From Lysobacter niastensis (lineage in GTDB: Bacteria > Pseudomonadota > Gammaproteobacteria > Xanthomonadales > Xanthomonadaceae): 64,000 nt of DNA. Where the stretch lies: assembly GCF_015453285.1 (NCBI RefSeq), contig NZ_JADLZT010000004.1, positions 124,001 through 188,000 of the forward strand, written 5' to 3'. How positions within the stretch are numbered: the first letter of the stretch is position 1; each line of letters opens with the position of its first letter. Below the pieces are notes generated by a model. The model was not told the origin of the DNA, made no database searches, and was given only the letters and a program-made list of their open reading frames with translations. A program made the position numbers and the translations under genes. Shown one piece after another: positions 17,324 to 24,304 of this stretch.

Positions 17324-17597
17324 GGAGCTGACGCCTCCCGGCAGGAACGGCTGAGGTCACGATAGCAGCGAAACCGCAAACTCTCAGGGGCACCTGCATG
17401 TGGTGAGCCGCGTGCCTCCGGAGTCGGAAGGAGGCAGAAGCTGTTCACTGGCGGCTTTCGACCCACAGTGGACATCCATCCGGCGCCTGACCCGGTGAGT
17501 CCGGATATACGTCGGCTTGTTAGCCGGACTCGGGTTCCGTAGCCTCACGTCAAATCAACGGATCAGACCCCATTCGGCGGGTGTTGCGCCGGATGCA
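17324..17597. other. Intergenic left flank of the cassette array
   Basis: This stretch lies between the divergent oxidase and the first cassette. It contains one copy of the dispersed palindrome (17451-17475) and no open frame I would defend. An integron integrase gene, which would be expected on this side of the array, is absent. Confidence 0.6.
17451..17475. repeat. Dispersed palindrome, copy 1 (degenerate)
   Basis: GGCTTTCGACCCACAGTGGACAT resembles the other copies (arms TGTCCGCT and AGCGGACA around a CGACCCAA or TGGCCGA centre), with two changes in the arms. It lies between genes. Confidence 0.6.
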
Positions 17598-17629
17598 ATT
17601 CGCGGCTCCCCTTAATTCAGGCGTTAGGC
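17598..17629 (+). repeat. Truncated attC site (right half), left end of the array
   Basis: The right arm and core (GCGGCTCCCCTTAATTCAGG followed by CGTTAGGC) match the complete attC sites downstream, including a consensus GTTAGGC core. The left arm is missing and replaced by unrelated sequence, which suggests a deletion or junction at the left border of the array. Confidence 0.75.
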
Positions 17630-17642
17630 CGCAGAGGGAAGA

Positions 17643-17846
17643 ATGTTCAAGTTCATCTATTTTGCGATGTGCGTCATCGGCATTCTGTACGGCGCCAACG
17701 CGATCTATACCCGAAGTATTCGCGTAACCTTTCGTCCAGCCATCGAGCCTGGGCGCCCGTTTACCGTCACGGGAACTCCGGCTGTTGTGCTTGGCGCAGC
17801 GGCAATTGCCATGTCCTTGTATGCAATCAAGGAGCATGTGCTGTGA
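17643..17846 (+). CDS. Small membrane protein in integron cassette 1
   Basis: This 67-residue protein has two hydrophobic helices (about residues 2-20 and 45-63) around a short basic/polar loop. ATG 17643 is preceded by AGAGGGA. It lies wholly between the truncated attC and the first full attC, in the orientation standard for cassettes. I do not recognise the family. Confidence 0.7.
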   Translation: MFKFIYFAMCVIGILYGANAIYTRSIRVTFRPAIEPGRPFTVTGTPAVVLGAAAIAMSLYAIKEHVL

Positions 17847-17858
17847 GTAGCTGGCTGC

Positions 17859-17920
17859 GGCCAAACAATTCATTCAAGCCGAACCCGCTTCGCGGCTCGG
17901 CTTAACTTCATGCGTTAGGC
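17859..17920 (+). repeat. attC recombination site 1 (62 bp)
   Basis: This is an imperfect palindrome. The left end reads CCAAACAATTCATTCAAGCC, the central stem is GAACCCGC-ttc-GCGGCTCGG, and the right end has the consensus core GTTAGGC. It separates cassettes 1 and 2. Confidence 0.9.
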
Positions 17921-17935
17921 TGCAGGAACTTGAGC

Positions 17936-18208
17936 ATGCTCAAACTGATCTTGAACATCTGCCTGTCAATGTTCTTCGTGACGGGGATGACCTGCGTCTA
18001 TCTCCAAGCCAAGCGCCGCGGACATTTGGCAGCGCTCCGGTATCTCACCGGCTTTACCTTGGCATCGTTGCCGCTTTGCCTTGGGTTCGCCTGGCTTACA
18101 CGGGATCGGGTAAATTTCAAATTCTGGATTGTAGTGGGGATGGCTTACTGGGCCTTCGGGCATTGGCTTTCCAGGCGGGGGGCAAAGCATGCGTTCCGAG
18201 CCGACTAA
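17936..18208 (+). CDS. Small integral membrane protein in cassette 2
   Basis: This is 90 residues from ATG 17936 (AGGA 8 bp upstream; an in-frame TTG two codons earlier is less likely). There are three predicted helices (about 2-20, 35-53 and 60-78) with a basic loop QAKRRGH between the first two. It is bounded by attC sites 1 and 2. No homologue is recognised; it is typical of the unknown membrane proteins found in integron cassettes. Confidence 0.7.
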   Translation: MLKLILNICLSMFFVTGMTCVYLQAKRRGHLAALRYLTGFTLASLPLCLGFAWLTRDRVNFKFWIVVGMAYWAFGHWLSRRGAKHAFRAD

Positions 18209-18214
18209 CCTTCA

Positions 18215-18274
18215 GCCTAACAATTCATTCAAGCCGAAGCCGCTTAGCGGCTCCCCTTAGTTCAGGCGCTAGGG
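18215..18274 (+). repeat. attC recombination site 2 (60 bp)
   Basis: The left end has the exact inverse core GCCTAAC (RYYYAAC rule), followed by AATTCATTCAAGCCGAAGCC and the complementary GGCTCCCCTTAG. The right core is the variant GCTAGGG. One unpaired A in the left arm is the kind of extrahelical base that sets strand choice in known attC sites. Confidence 0.9.
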
Positions 18275-18278
18275 CCTC

Positions 18279-18692
18279 ATGGCACTTTCATTCATAGCCA
18301 ACCTTTTCGGCCGCCGCCTTCGTGTTGGCGATCGTGTGCGGCTAGAAGGTGGCTACGACATGGAGCCAAGATGGCTCAACGGGCAGAGCGCCTACTTCGG
18401 CCTGTGCGTTGATTTCATTCCAGGCGATGCCGGCCGACCCGCCGCTGTAGTCCAACTGGAAAAGGCGATAACGTTTGACGGGGCGCAAGGCAATTTTCTG
18501 GTTCTGCGTCTTCGGTACGTAGGTGCTCGCTGGGCCAAGCGAGAGGTGGTGCATCTGGAGCTTTTCTCTTCTCCGCCCAACTCGCTGCAAGATCCCTCAA
18601 CTCGCGGCCTGTGGATCGAATCGCATGCCAGCTACCGGGTAGAGGGACCAAACAACTCATTCAAGCCGAAGCCGCTTCGCGGCTCCCCTTAA
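18279..18692 (+). CDS. Hypothetical cassette protein with attC-encoded tail (cassette 3)
   Basis: This 137-residue soluble protein starts at ATG 18279. The nearest purine-rich stretch is the attC-2 core itself (AGGG), so the recombination site supplies the ribosome site. The beta-rich body (GDRVRLEGGYDMEPRW, FLVLRLRYVG) suggests a small barrel such as SH3/KOW, but I cannot name a family. The frame runs into attC 3, so the last 14 residues (PNNSFKPKPLRGSP) are encoded by the site. Confidence 0.75.
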   Translation: MALSFIANLFGRRLRVGDRVRLEGGYDMEPRWLNGQSAYFGLCVDFIPGDAGRPAAVVQLEKAITFDGAQGNFLVLRLRYVGARWAKREVVHLELFSSPPNSLQDPSTRGLWIESHASYRVEGPNNSFKPKPLRGSP

Positions 18693-18706
18693 GTCAGGCG
18701 CTATGC
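18647..18706 (+). repeat. attC recombination site 3 (60 bp)
   Basis: It has the shared CATTCAAGCCGAAGCCGC left arm and GCGGCTCCCCTTAAG right arm, and ends in the variant core GCTATGC. It overlaps two genes: it codes the tail of the cassette-3 protein and its core contains the start codon of the cassette-4 gene. Confidence 0.88.
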
Positions 18707-19026
18707 GGCATCCCATCTCCCTCGCAATCCTGTTGCTGGTTTCCTCAGCTTGCGCCGGATGCATCAGCGTGGAACGAGCTGCTTACCTTTCCCAGCCGCA
18801 AAAGATTGAGGAATTGCAGCAGCTCGGCTGGCAGTTCGAGTCGCCTGTGCCGGCGGCGCAAACTGAGCCTGGACCAGCCTATGCGACGCACCGACCTTGG
18901 GTAAGGTTCAAGAGCCGTATCAAGCCAGGCGATGAGCTGCGCGCCTTTACCAACAAATCTGCTCAGGGTTACGCCGTCTTTCGGGACGGAGTTCTAGTAG
19001 ACCTGTACCCAACAGTCATCTTCTAG
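18703..19026 (+). CDS. Small lipoprotein in cassette 4
   Basis: This is 107 residues. The N-terminal signal ends in a lipobox (SSACAGC, Cys at about residue 20), so the protein is expected to be lipid-anchored in the envelope. The mature part is small and polar. ATG 18703 lies inside the attC-3 core, so the start codon is made by the recombination junction. No family is recognised. Confidence 0.75.
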   Translation: MRHPISLAILLLVSSACAGCISVERAAYLSQPQKIEELQQLGWQFESPVPAAQTEPGPAYATHRPWVRFKSRIKPGDELRAFTNKSAQGYAVFRDGVLVDLYPTVIF

Positions 19027-19028
19027 AC

Positions 19029-19087
19029 GCGTAACCATGCATTCAAGAGAATCCGCTTCGCGGCTCGGCTTGATTCAGGCGTTATCC
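19029..19087 (+). repeat. attC recombination site 4 (diverged)
   Basis: It has the same layout: GCGTAAC at the left, CATTCAAGAGAATCCGC arm, GCGGCTCGGCTTGATTCAGG right arm and a variant core GTTATCC. It shows more mismatches than its neighbours, so it may be older or less active. Confidence 0.8.
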
Positions 19088-19108
19088 CCCCTTTGAAAGG
19101 AATCAGAC

Positions 19109-19933
19109 ATGACTCGACTTCTGCTGATGGCACTTCTCGCAGTGTCTTCAAGCGCCAGCGCTATCGTGATCCGGCATGACCTTGATGATTCAAAGTATCG
19201 GGTTCCGACATCGGAGTTTCCTGCTCTGGTCGATATGCCTGGTGAGGGGCACGGCGTACTGATCGCGCCCCAATGGGTGGTTACAGCTGCCCATGCGGTC
19301 ACATGGCAAACTGAGATCGAGGAAGTGCTTATCAACGGGGTCCCCCGGGATGTGGAGCGCCTCGTAGTACATCCTGGATACAGGAAGCCACCGCAAGAGC
19401 TGATCAACCAGGCGCTAGCCACTGGGGACGCGACTCTGATAAGGGTTTTGCTCGCCTCGTCGGACGACATTGCGCTTCTCAAGCTGTCGCAGCCCGTAAC
19501 CGACGTTTCTCCTGCGGCACTCTACAAAGGCGATGACGAGCTAAGTCAGATTGCAAAGATCATAGGAAAGGGCGCCACAGGTACCGGAGCTACTGGGTAC
19601 GGAAACCATGACTCCCACCGCACCGAGCTTCGTCGCGCCTTCAACAAGATCACCAGCGCTCATGACCGCTGGTTCTGCTATGTGTTCGACAATGCGCCAT
19701 CGGCATTACCCCTTGAGGGAATGACCGGTAACGGAGACAGCGGCGGCGCTGCACTCATTCAAGTCAACGGCCAATGGTTGCTGGCCGGTCTTCCTTCCTG
19801 GACGGTCGCCCAAGGTGATGTCAGGACGTTGCGCCAGGGGCTGTATGGTCAGACTAGCTGCAACGTCCGGATCAGCCACTACATGGGCTGGATCGAAAGC
19901 AACATGTCCTCGCAAGCGCAAGCCGGGGGCTGA
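19109..19933 (+). CDS. Secreted trypsin-like (S1) serine protease in cassette 5
   Basis: This is 274 residues with a clear Sec signal (cut near residue 18, SASA). The S1 catalytic triad is visible: His62 in VVTAAHAV, Asp120 in DDIALLKL and Ser211 in GNGDSGGAAL. It is expected to act in the periplasm or outside the cell. GAAAGG precedes ATG 19109. A cassette carrying an 825-bp exported protease is larger and more defined in function than its neighbours. Specificity is not evident: the residues that would form the S1 pocket do not clearly match trypsin. Confidence 0.88.
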   Translation: MTRLLLMALLAVSSSASAIVIRHDLDDSKYRVPTSEFPALVDMPGEGHGVLIAPQWVVTAAHAVTWQTEIEEVLINGVPRDVERLVVHPGYRKPPQELINQALATGDATLIRVLLASSDDIALLKLSQPVTDVSPAALYKGDDELSQIAKIIGKGATGTGATGYGNHDSHRTELRRAFNKITSAHDRWFCYVFDNAPSALPLEGMTGNGDSGGAALIQVNGQWLLAGLPSWTVAQGDVRTLRQGLYGQTSCNVRISHYMGWIESNMSSQAQAGG

Positions 19934-19987
19934 CAGTTCGTTCAAGCCGAAGCCGCTTCGCGGCTCGGCATAATCTGGGCGTCAGGC
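19929..19987 (+). repeat. attC recombination site 5
   Basis: It begins at the stop codon of the protease (GCTGACAG, variant inverse core), has GTTCAAGCCGAAGCCGC and GCGGCTCGGCATAATC arms, and ends in core GTCAGGC. Confidence 0.85.
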
Positions 19988-20004
19988 CCGTTTCGGAGAT
20001 GGCT

Positions 20005-20358
20005 ATGGGCTGGCTTATCACCAAGTACCTGCTCACCGCTGCCGTGGTGGTGATCGTTTCGGAGGCGGCGAAGCGCAGCGACAAGCTGGGAGGATTCATC
20101 GCGGCCCTTCCGTTGGTCACGTTCCTGGCACTCATCTGGCTCTACGTCGAAAAGCAGCCTCAAGCCAAAATATCCAACCATGCCTGGTACACGTTCTGGT
20201 ACGTACTGCCTACGTTGCCCATGTTCCTGGCATTCCCGGTGCTGCTGCCCCGCCTCGGGTTCTGGCTGACCATGCTGGCCAGCATCGGAATCACGGTCCT
20301 GTGCTTTGGTTTGTTTGCGCTTGTGGTCCGTCAGTTCGGCATCCAACTGCTGCCGTGA
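20005..20358 (+). CDS. DUF3147 family membrane protein (cassette 6)
   Basis: This is 117 residues from ATG 20005. GGAG lies 6 bp upstream of this ATG but directly against the alternative ATG 19999, so the second is preferred. Four hydrophobic helices and the family landmarks KYLLTAAVVVIVSEAAKR and NHAWYTFWYVLPTLPMF identify DUF3147, a widespread membrane protein of unknown function. It is flanked by attC 5 and 6. Confidence 0.85.
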   Translation: MGWLITKYLLTAAVVVIVSEAAKRSDKLGGFIAALPLVTFLALIWLYVEKQPQAKISNHAWYTFWYVLPTLPMFLAFPVLLPRLGFWLTMLASIGITVLCFGLFALVVRQFGIQLLP

Positions 20359-20365
20359 ACCGGCC

Positions 20366-20422
20366 TGATAACTCATTCATTGGGAAGCCGCTTCACGGGT
20401 CGGCTCAATTCAGGCGTTAGAC
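20366..20422 (+). repeat. attC recombination site 6
   Basis: The left end is TGATAACTCATTCATTG, a shortened GGAAGCCGC stem pairs with GGGTCGGCTC, and the right end is TTCAGGCGTTAGAC with a consensus GTTAGAC core. It is diverged in the centre. Confidence 0.85.
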
Positions 20423-20432
20423 GCGAGGGAGC

Positions 20433-20885
20433 ATGCCCCAGAGTCCCGAACTACTGCGACGATTGCTGCGTGCCAAAGATCGGATGGATGGAGCGTCCCA
20501 TGAGGACTGGCCCATCCGCCGACTGGCGCAGGTGAGCGCGGTTTCGGAGGCGCACTTCGCGCGCTCGTTCAAGGACGCGTTCGGCGCCCCTCCGCACCGC
20601 TACCTGCTTACTCGCCGTATCGAGCGGGCCGTTGCGCTGCTCCGCGACACCGATCTTTCCATTACGGAGGTCGCGTTCCAGACCGGCTGGAAGAGCCTTG
20701 GCACCTTTGGCCGCGTCTTTCACGACATCACTGGCGAGAGTCCCGGGAATCTCCGGGCACGCGAGCGATCCGCGCCGCACGGGCGAGAGCATGTGCCGGA
20801 GTGCATGGTGCGCGCCGCCCACCGTCCGGACCTCAAGATCGCAGTTTCGGAGAAGCGACGGGCGAAGGCAGTTGAGAAGATCTAG
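20433..20885 (+). CDS. AraC-family DNA-binding protein (no sensor domain)
   Basis: This is 150 residues consisting of the AraC double helix-turn-helix (about residues 5-105; motif pieces VSEAHFARSFK and ITEVAFQTGWKSLGTFGRVF) with a short basic tail and no N-terminal effector domain. ATG 20433 follows GAGGGAGC. It is followed after 20 bp by a VOC protein and then by an overlapping membrane protein, so it probably controls this trio. It is the first gene after attC 6 and would form a multi-gene cassette or mark the right edge of the array. Confidence 0.88.
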   Translation: MPQSPELLRRLLRAKDRMDGASHEDWPIRRLAQVSAVSEAHFARSFKDAFGAPPHRYLLTRRIERAVALLRDTDLSITEVAFQTGWKSLGTFGRVFHDITGESPGNLRARERSAPHGREHVPECMVRAAHRPDLKIAVSEKRRAKAVEKI

Positions 20886-20905
20886 CCTCAACCAACGGAG
20901 GCTAT

Positions 20906-21331
20906 ATGACTCAAGGTGTGGATGTGGTGGGTCTGTACGTTCGGGACCAGGACGAAGCGCTTGCGTTCTACGTCGAGAAGCTGGGTTTTCGTGTCCACAC
21001 GGACGTTCGCAATGGCAACTATCGCTGGCTGACAGTCCAGCACCCGGAGCAACCCTCATTCCAGCTCGGCTTGTTCAAGCCGGGGCCGCCGGTACATGAC
21101 GCGGCGACCGCACAGGCCCTGAATGAGGTCGTCGCCAAGGGTGCCATGCCACCGCTGGTGCTGGTGGTGGACAACTGCCGTGCCGCCCACGAACGGCTGA
21201 GCGCACGTGGTGTGGAGTTCACGCAGGAGCCCGTGGATCGCTACGGTGCGGTGGATGCAGGCTTTCGCGATCCGTCTGGAAATGGATGGAAGATGATCGA
21301 AGCGCGCACAAAGCCGCGGGGGGCGCAATGA
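20906..21331 (+). CDS. VOC (glyoxalase/bleomycin-resistance) family protein
   Basis: This is 141 residues with the paired beta-alpha-beta-beta-beta halves of the VOC fold (YVRDQDEALAFYVEKLGF at the start; FRDPSGNGWKMIE near the end, with the usual metal-ligand Glu). CAACGGAGGC precedes the ATG. It overlaps the next gene by ATGA. Substrate unknown; members of this fold include glyoxalase I, dioxygenases and drug-binding proteins. The AraC-VOC pairing suggests an inducible detoxification unit, by inference. Confidence 0.88.
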   Translation: MTQGVDVVGLYVRDQDEALAFYVEKLGFRVHTDVRNGNYRWLTVQHPEQPSFQLGLFKPGPPVHDAATAQALNEVVAKGAMPPLVLVVDNCRAAHERLSARGVEFTQEPVDRYGAVDAGFRDPSGNGWKMIEARTKPRGAQ

Positions 21332-21549
21332 GCGTGAGCTTTTGGACTCGGGAGAGTCATCGCTGGGTGTCCATCGTTTTCACGCTGGCCGTAGTCGCCA
21401 ACTTCGTTTTCAGGGCGGTGGCGTCGGGCGAACCTCCGGCGTGGCTGACTTACTCGCCGCTACCGCCGCTCTTCCTGCAGTTGCTCACCGGTCTTTACCT
21501 GTTTGCGCTGCCGTACACCGCCAAGCGGCGGAGCCGGCCTCCTACCTGA
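21328..21549 (+). CDS. Small two-helix membrane protein
   Basis: This is 73 residues with two hydrophobic segments (about 14-32 and 48-63) and a basic C-terminus. Its ATG overlaps the VOC stop (ATGA), so it is translated with it. Family not recognised. It ends at the start of an attC-like palindrome. Confidence 0.75.
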   Translation: MSVSFWTRESHRWVSIVFTLAVVANFVFRAVASGEPPAWLTYSPLPPLFLQLLTGLYLFALPYTAKRRSRPPT

Positions 21550-21602
21550 CAAGTCAATGCAGCGGTCGCCTACGGGCGCCGCTGATTTCGCGAACGTTGG
21601 CG
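21547..21602 (+). repeat. Possible diverged attC or other palindrome
   Basis: After TGACAAGTCAATG comes the stem CAGCGGTCGCC-tac-GGGCGCCGCTG and then ATTTCGCGAACGTTGG. The size, position right after a gene, and long imperfect stem recall attC, but neither end fits the array's core (GTTAGGC). It could equally be an unrelated repeat. Confidence 0.35.
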
Positions 21603-21627
21603 AGTGTCCGCTTCTGGCCGGAAGCGG
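21602..21627. repeat. Dispersed palindrome, copy 2
   Basis: AGTGTCCGCTTCTGGCCGG followed by AAGCGGA. It matches the family centre TGGCCGA in this orientation. Between genes. Confidence 0.75.
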
Positions 21628-21872
21628 AAGCTCGAACTCTGGTGGCATGGACGGGCAGGTGAGGGGGCGGTGACCCTCCCGGCCGCGGGTCTTTGCGCCC
21701 CGCCGATCCGATACCTGCACTGGATGTGACGGATTAGTGACTGCCGCCACAAAGAGTCGAAGCCGGCTGTGCCTAAGCTGATGGCGTGGGGTTGTGGCCT
21801 GAGTGGCGACACGTCCCACGGAAGGCGGTCAAGGACGAACCTACACACGCGAAGGTTTGTTTAGGGGGCGAC

Positions 21873-22172
21873 ATGCTGAGCTTTGCTGCGGGAACCGGAT
21901 TGGCAGGCCCTCGGCCTGGTGCAGTCACGAGTTCGGTCGGAGCGCTTTCGGATCTGGAAACGAGAGTGTCGCGCGGGGCGATGCGCCTGCATGACCTCGA
22001 TCTCTCCCCGATCGAACGCGCCGCGCTATACACGCTTTTGAAGCGTCGACCGGTTTTCAAATGGGAGAGGGAAGCCTTGACCGACGGAACCGCGCGCAGC
22101 CTGGAAGAGAAGGGTCTGATTGCTCGCGACGGCGAGCATTGGCAGGTCACCGAGAAGGTGCTCGCCAGTTGA
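21873..22172 (+). CDS. Hypothetical protein, possible winged-helix
   Basis: This is 99 residues from ATG 21873, chosen because AGGGGGCG lies just upstream; the open frame extends further back without a ribosome site. The C-terminal 55 residues (LSPIERAALYTLLKRRP, SLEEKGLIARDG, WQVTEKVLA) read like a winged-helix DNA-binding fold. The N-terminus is low-complexity. No named family. The 323 bp upstream hold only the palindromes listed separately. Confidence 0.55.
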   Translation: MLSFAAGTGLAGPRPGAVTSSVGALSDLETRVSRGAMRLHDLDLSPIERAALYTLLKRRPVFKWEREALTDGTARSLEEKGLIARDGEHWQVTEKVLAS

Positions 22173-22238
22173 CGCCCCTCTTCGCCAGGTAGGGCGTCAC
22201 TCCCTAGACTCAGGGTGTGAACTGCCAGTGCCTCGAGC

Positions 22239-22820
22239 TCATTCGCCAAGCCCGATCTGCTTCATGAACTCACCGTTATCCCAGAACAGAAACTCCTCGA
22301 ACATGATGCCGTCCTTGTTCCAATGGCCGATGGTTGCCATCGGAATCCGGTAAGCCTTGCCGGTGGGCTGGATGGTTTTGCCGTCAGGGAGAACCATCGG
22401 TTTGGTGAAGGTGCCCTCAAGCCAACCCGTTACCGCAGTCCATTCGGCGTCCTGGGTTCCGAACCGGACCGGGTGTTCCTGGATCCGGTTGTCGGGGGCG
22501 AACGTCCACATGTACTTGAGGTCCTCGATGTGCTTTTCGATGCCCTTCGTCGTGTGGCCGTCCGGCCAATGCACGATCACGTCCTTGGTGTGCGACTTAT
22601 GCAAGTCCTGCCATTGCTGATTCGTGTAAACGCGGAAGTCGAGGTCGTCGAAGTTCGCCAGATTCTTCGCTAGTTCGGGCGGCATGCCACTGACTTTGGG
22701 TGCTGGTTGGCCAGTCTTGGTGCTGGGCCACTTGCTGGAGACGGGCGGCGATTCTTGCGCACTGGCGGCGAGCGCTGTGATGGCGACCGCCAGCAGAACC
22801 GGCACACGTTCGCGCTTCAT
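22239..22820 (-). CDS. Secreted SnoaL-like/NTF2-fold protein
   Basis: This is 193 residues from ATG 22820, which has AGGGAGA at proper spacing; ATG 22826 abuts that site. A signal peptide ends near ASAQE. The mature domain looks like an NTF2/SnoaL cone fold of the polyketide-cyclase or ester-cyclase kind (VHWPDGHTTKGIEKHIEDLK, GKAYRIPMATIGHWNKDG). The substrate and reaction are unknown. A second NTF2-like secreted protein lies 0.6 kb away on the other strand. Confidence 0.75.
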   Translation of the reverse strand: MKRERVPVLLAVAITALAASAQESPPVSSKWPSTKTGQPAPKVSGMPPELAKNLANFDDLDFRVYTNQQWQDLHKSHTKDVIVHWPDGHTTKGIEKHIEDLKYMWTFAPDNRIQEHPVRFGTQDAEWTAVTGWLEGTFTKPMVLPDGKTIQPTGKAYRIPMATIGHWNKDGIMFEEFLFWDNGEFMKQIGLGE

Positions 22821-23093
22821 GTTCATTCTCCCTGTGGAGAGTGGGGCGTCAGGATTGGCGCGAACCCGTTAAAGCCGCGTTAGCGCATCCGCGCCTCCGT
22901 CGCGCATGGGGGGCGCCACTGGCCGATGGCCGTACCGGTGCCCGCTTCGAGCGGCCCTGCGTCCCCCGGCCATCGTCACAATCCCGGTTCCGTCGGCCCA
23001 TTCCGCGATTCGTCGCATGACGGTTGCGCGCCGGCGCCGGGCGATCGCAGCCTGACCTCTGCCGGATGTCCGGCATCGTCCTGCGAGTCACTC

Positions 23094-23312
23094 GTGAAAA
23101 CCCTCATCGCCCTGCTGGCCTGGTGCCTGCTGCTGGTGCTGTGCTGGCCGCTAGCGCTGCTGGCATTGGTCCTGTGGCCGCTGGTGTGGCTGGTTTCCCT
23201 GCCTTTGCGGCTGGTCGGCATCACGTTCTCCGCGATGTTCGCTTTGCTGCATGCGCTGCTGACGCTGCCGGCCCGTCTTCTGGGCTGGCGTCCACAGCCG
23301 GTGCCCGCGTAG
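23094..23312 (+). CDS. Small very hydrophobic membrane protein
   Basis: This is 72 residues from GTG 23094 (an upstream ATG frame adds a low-quality leader). It is almost entirely Leu/Trp/Val: two or three closely spaced helices at residues 3-50 and a basic end. No family recognised. It is 73 bp upstream of the NTF2-like gene in the same direction. Confidence 0.5.
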   Translation: MKTLIALLAWCLLLVLCWPLALLALVLWPLVWLVSLPLRLVGITFSAMFALLHALLTLPARLLGWRPQPVPA

Positions 23313-23385
23313 GCCCCGGGCCCGATGTGCGCAAATCGCAGGCAGGACACCACCCAAGATCGACCGAATACAGGGATACGTAAGC

Positions 23386-23889
23386 ATGAAGACGTTGATG
23401 TCAGTGATGGCTGCCACCCTGGTGGCCATGGCCATGTCGGGTGCAGCCGCGGCGGGAAGCAGTGACGATCAACCTGCCATGCAGCCGGCCGGTTCCTTGC
23501 GGGACACCGTCGCTGCACTCGATGCCGCGGTGTTCGACGCGTTCAACCTCTGCAGCACCCCCGCGCAACTGGACCGGCATGCCGGTTACTTCGCATCGGA
23601 CGTCGAGTTCTATCACGACACCGGCGGCGTCACCTGGTCGCGGACGAAAATGCTCCAGAACACCGCGAAGCATGTGTGCGGAAAGTTCCGCCGCGAGCTC
23701 GTTCCGGGAACCTTGAAGGTGTTCCCGATCAAGGACTACGGCGCCGTGGCGCAGGGGGCACATCGCTTCTGCCAATTCAACAGTGGCAAGTGCGAAGGAA
23801 TGGCCGATTTCGTCATCGTCTGGCACAACCAGAACGGACGCTGGAAGATCACCCGCGTCCTGAGCTACGGGCATCGTCCAAACGACTAG
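23386..23889 (+). CDS. Secreted NTF2-like (DUF4440-type) protein
   Basis: This is 167 residues. The signal peptide ends near GAAAAG. The body fits DUF4440/SnoaL-like NTF2 proteins: AALDAAVFDAFN, the strand FASDVEFYHDTGG, and the final strands FVIVWHNQNGRWKITRVLSYGH. Such proteins are small-molecule binders or enzymes of varied role. Three cysteines in the mature part could form a disulfide. Function unknown. Confidence 0.8.
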   Translation: MKTLMSVMAATLVAMAMSGAAAAGSSDDQPAMQPAGSLRDTVAALDAAVFDAFNLCSTPAQLDRHAGYFASDVEFYHDTGGVTWSRTKMLQNTAKHVCGKFRRELVPGTLKVFPIKDYGAVAQGAHRFCQFNSGKCEGMADFVIVWHNQNGRWKITRVLSYGHRPND

Positions 23890-24304
23890 CCTGCACGTAG
23901 TGCGCAAGGCGCAATGGCGGTTGCGCGCCACCACCACCAGCCCAACGGTCGCATGACCGGGTCATCGCGCGAGTCGATCGCTTCGAAGTGACTGCTTCCG
24001 ACCCAAAGCGGACTTGCGCCGATTCGCGAATGCCCACAGATCGGACTGAACAGGTGGTGTCGGGGGCCGGCTACGGTCCGGACCCAAGACCACTCAACCT
24101 CGCCAGCCTTCCCGGGCCTTCGCCCCGCCTCACTCGGACCATCGGGAGGGGGCCGCTCGTGGCCTCGAGCGGCGGCGGCCCATTCAGGCCGCTGGCTGCG
24201 TTCTAGTTCTTAATCCCCCAAGTAGCATCGGGATGACCGACACCCACCGTGGCGCCTGCTTCGGGAGCGGGGGCGCGTTGCCCGAATGAGCCATCGCCAC
24301 GGCC
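23890..24304. other. Intergenic region upstream of the FlgO/TPR gene
   Basis: This is 415 bp with no convincing gene. It holds palindrome copy 3 and a C-rich stretch around 24090-24140. Promoter elements for the next gene presumably lie here, but I cannot point to a clear -35/-10 pair. Confidence 0.5.
23989..24015. repeat. Dispersed palindrome, copy 3
   Basis: TGACTGCTTCCGACCC followed by AAAGCGGACTT. This is the other orientation of the family (CGACCCAA centre). Confidence 0.7.

Noticed and set aside
17324-21602. CRISPR array as explanation for the regularly spaced repeats
   Set aside because: Repeat spacing is 200-900 bp with genes between, repeats are about 60 bp, palindromic and diverged, and no cas genes are seen; attC sites fit better.
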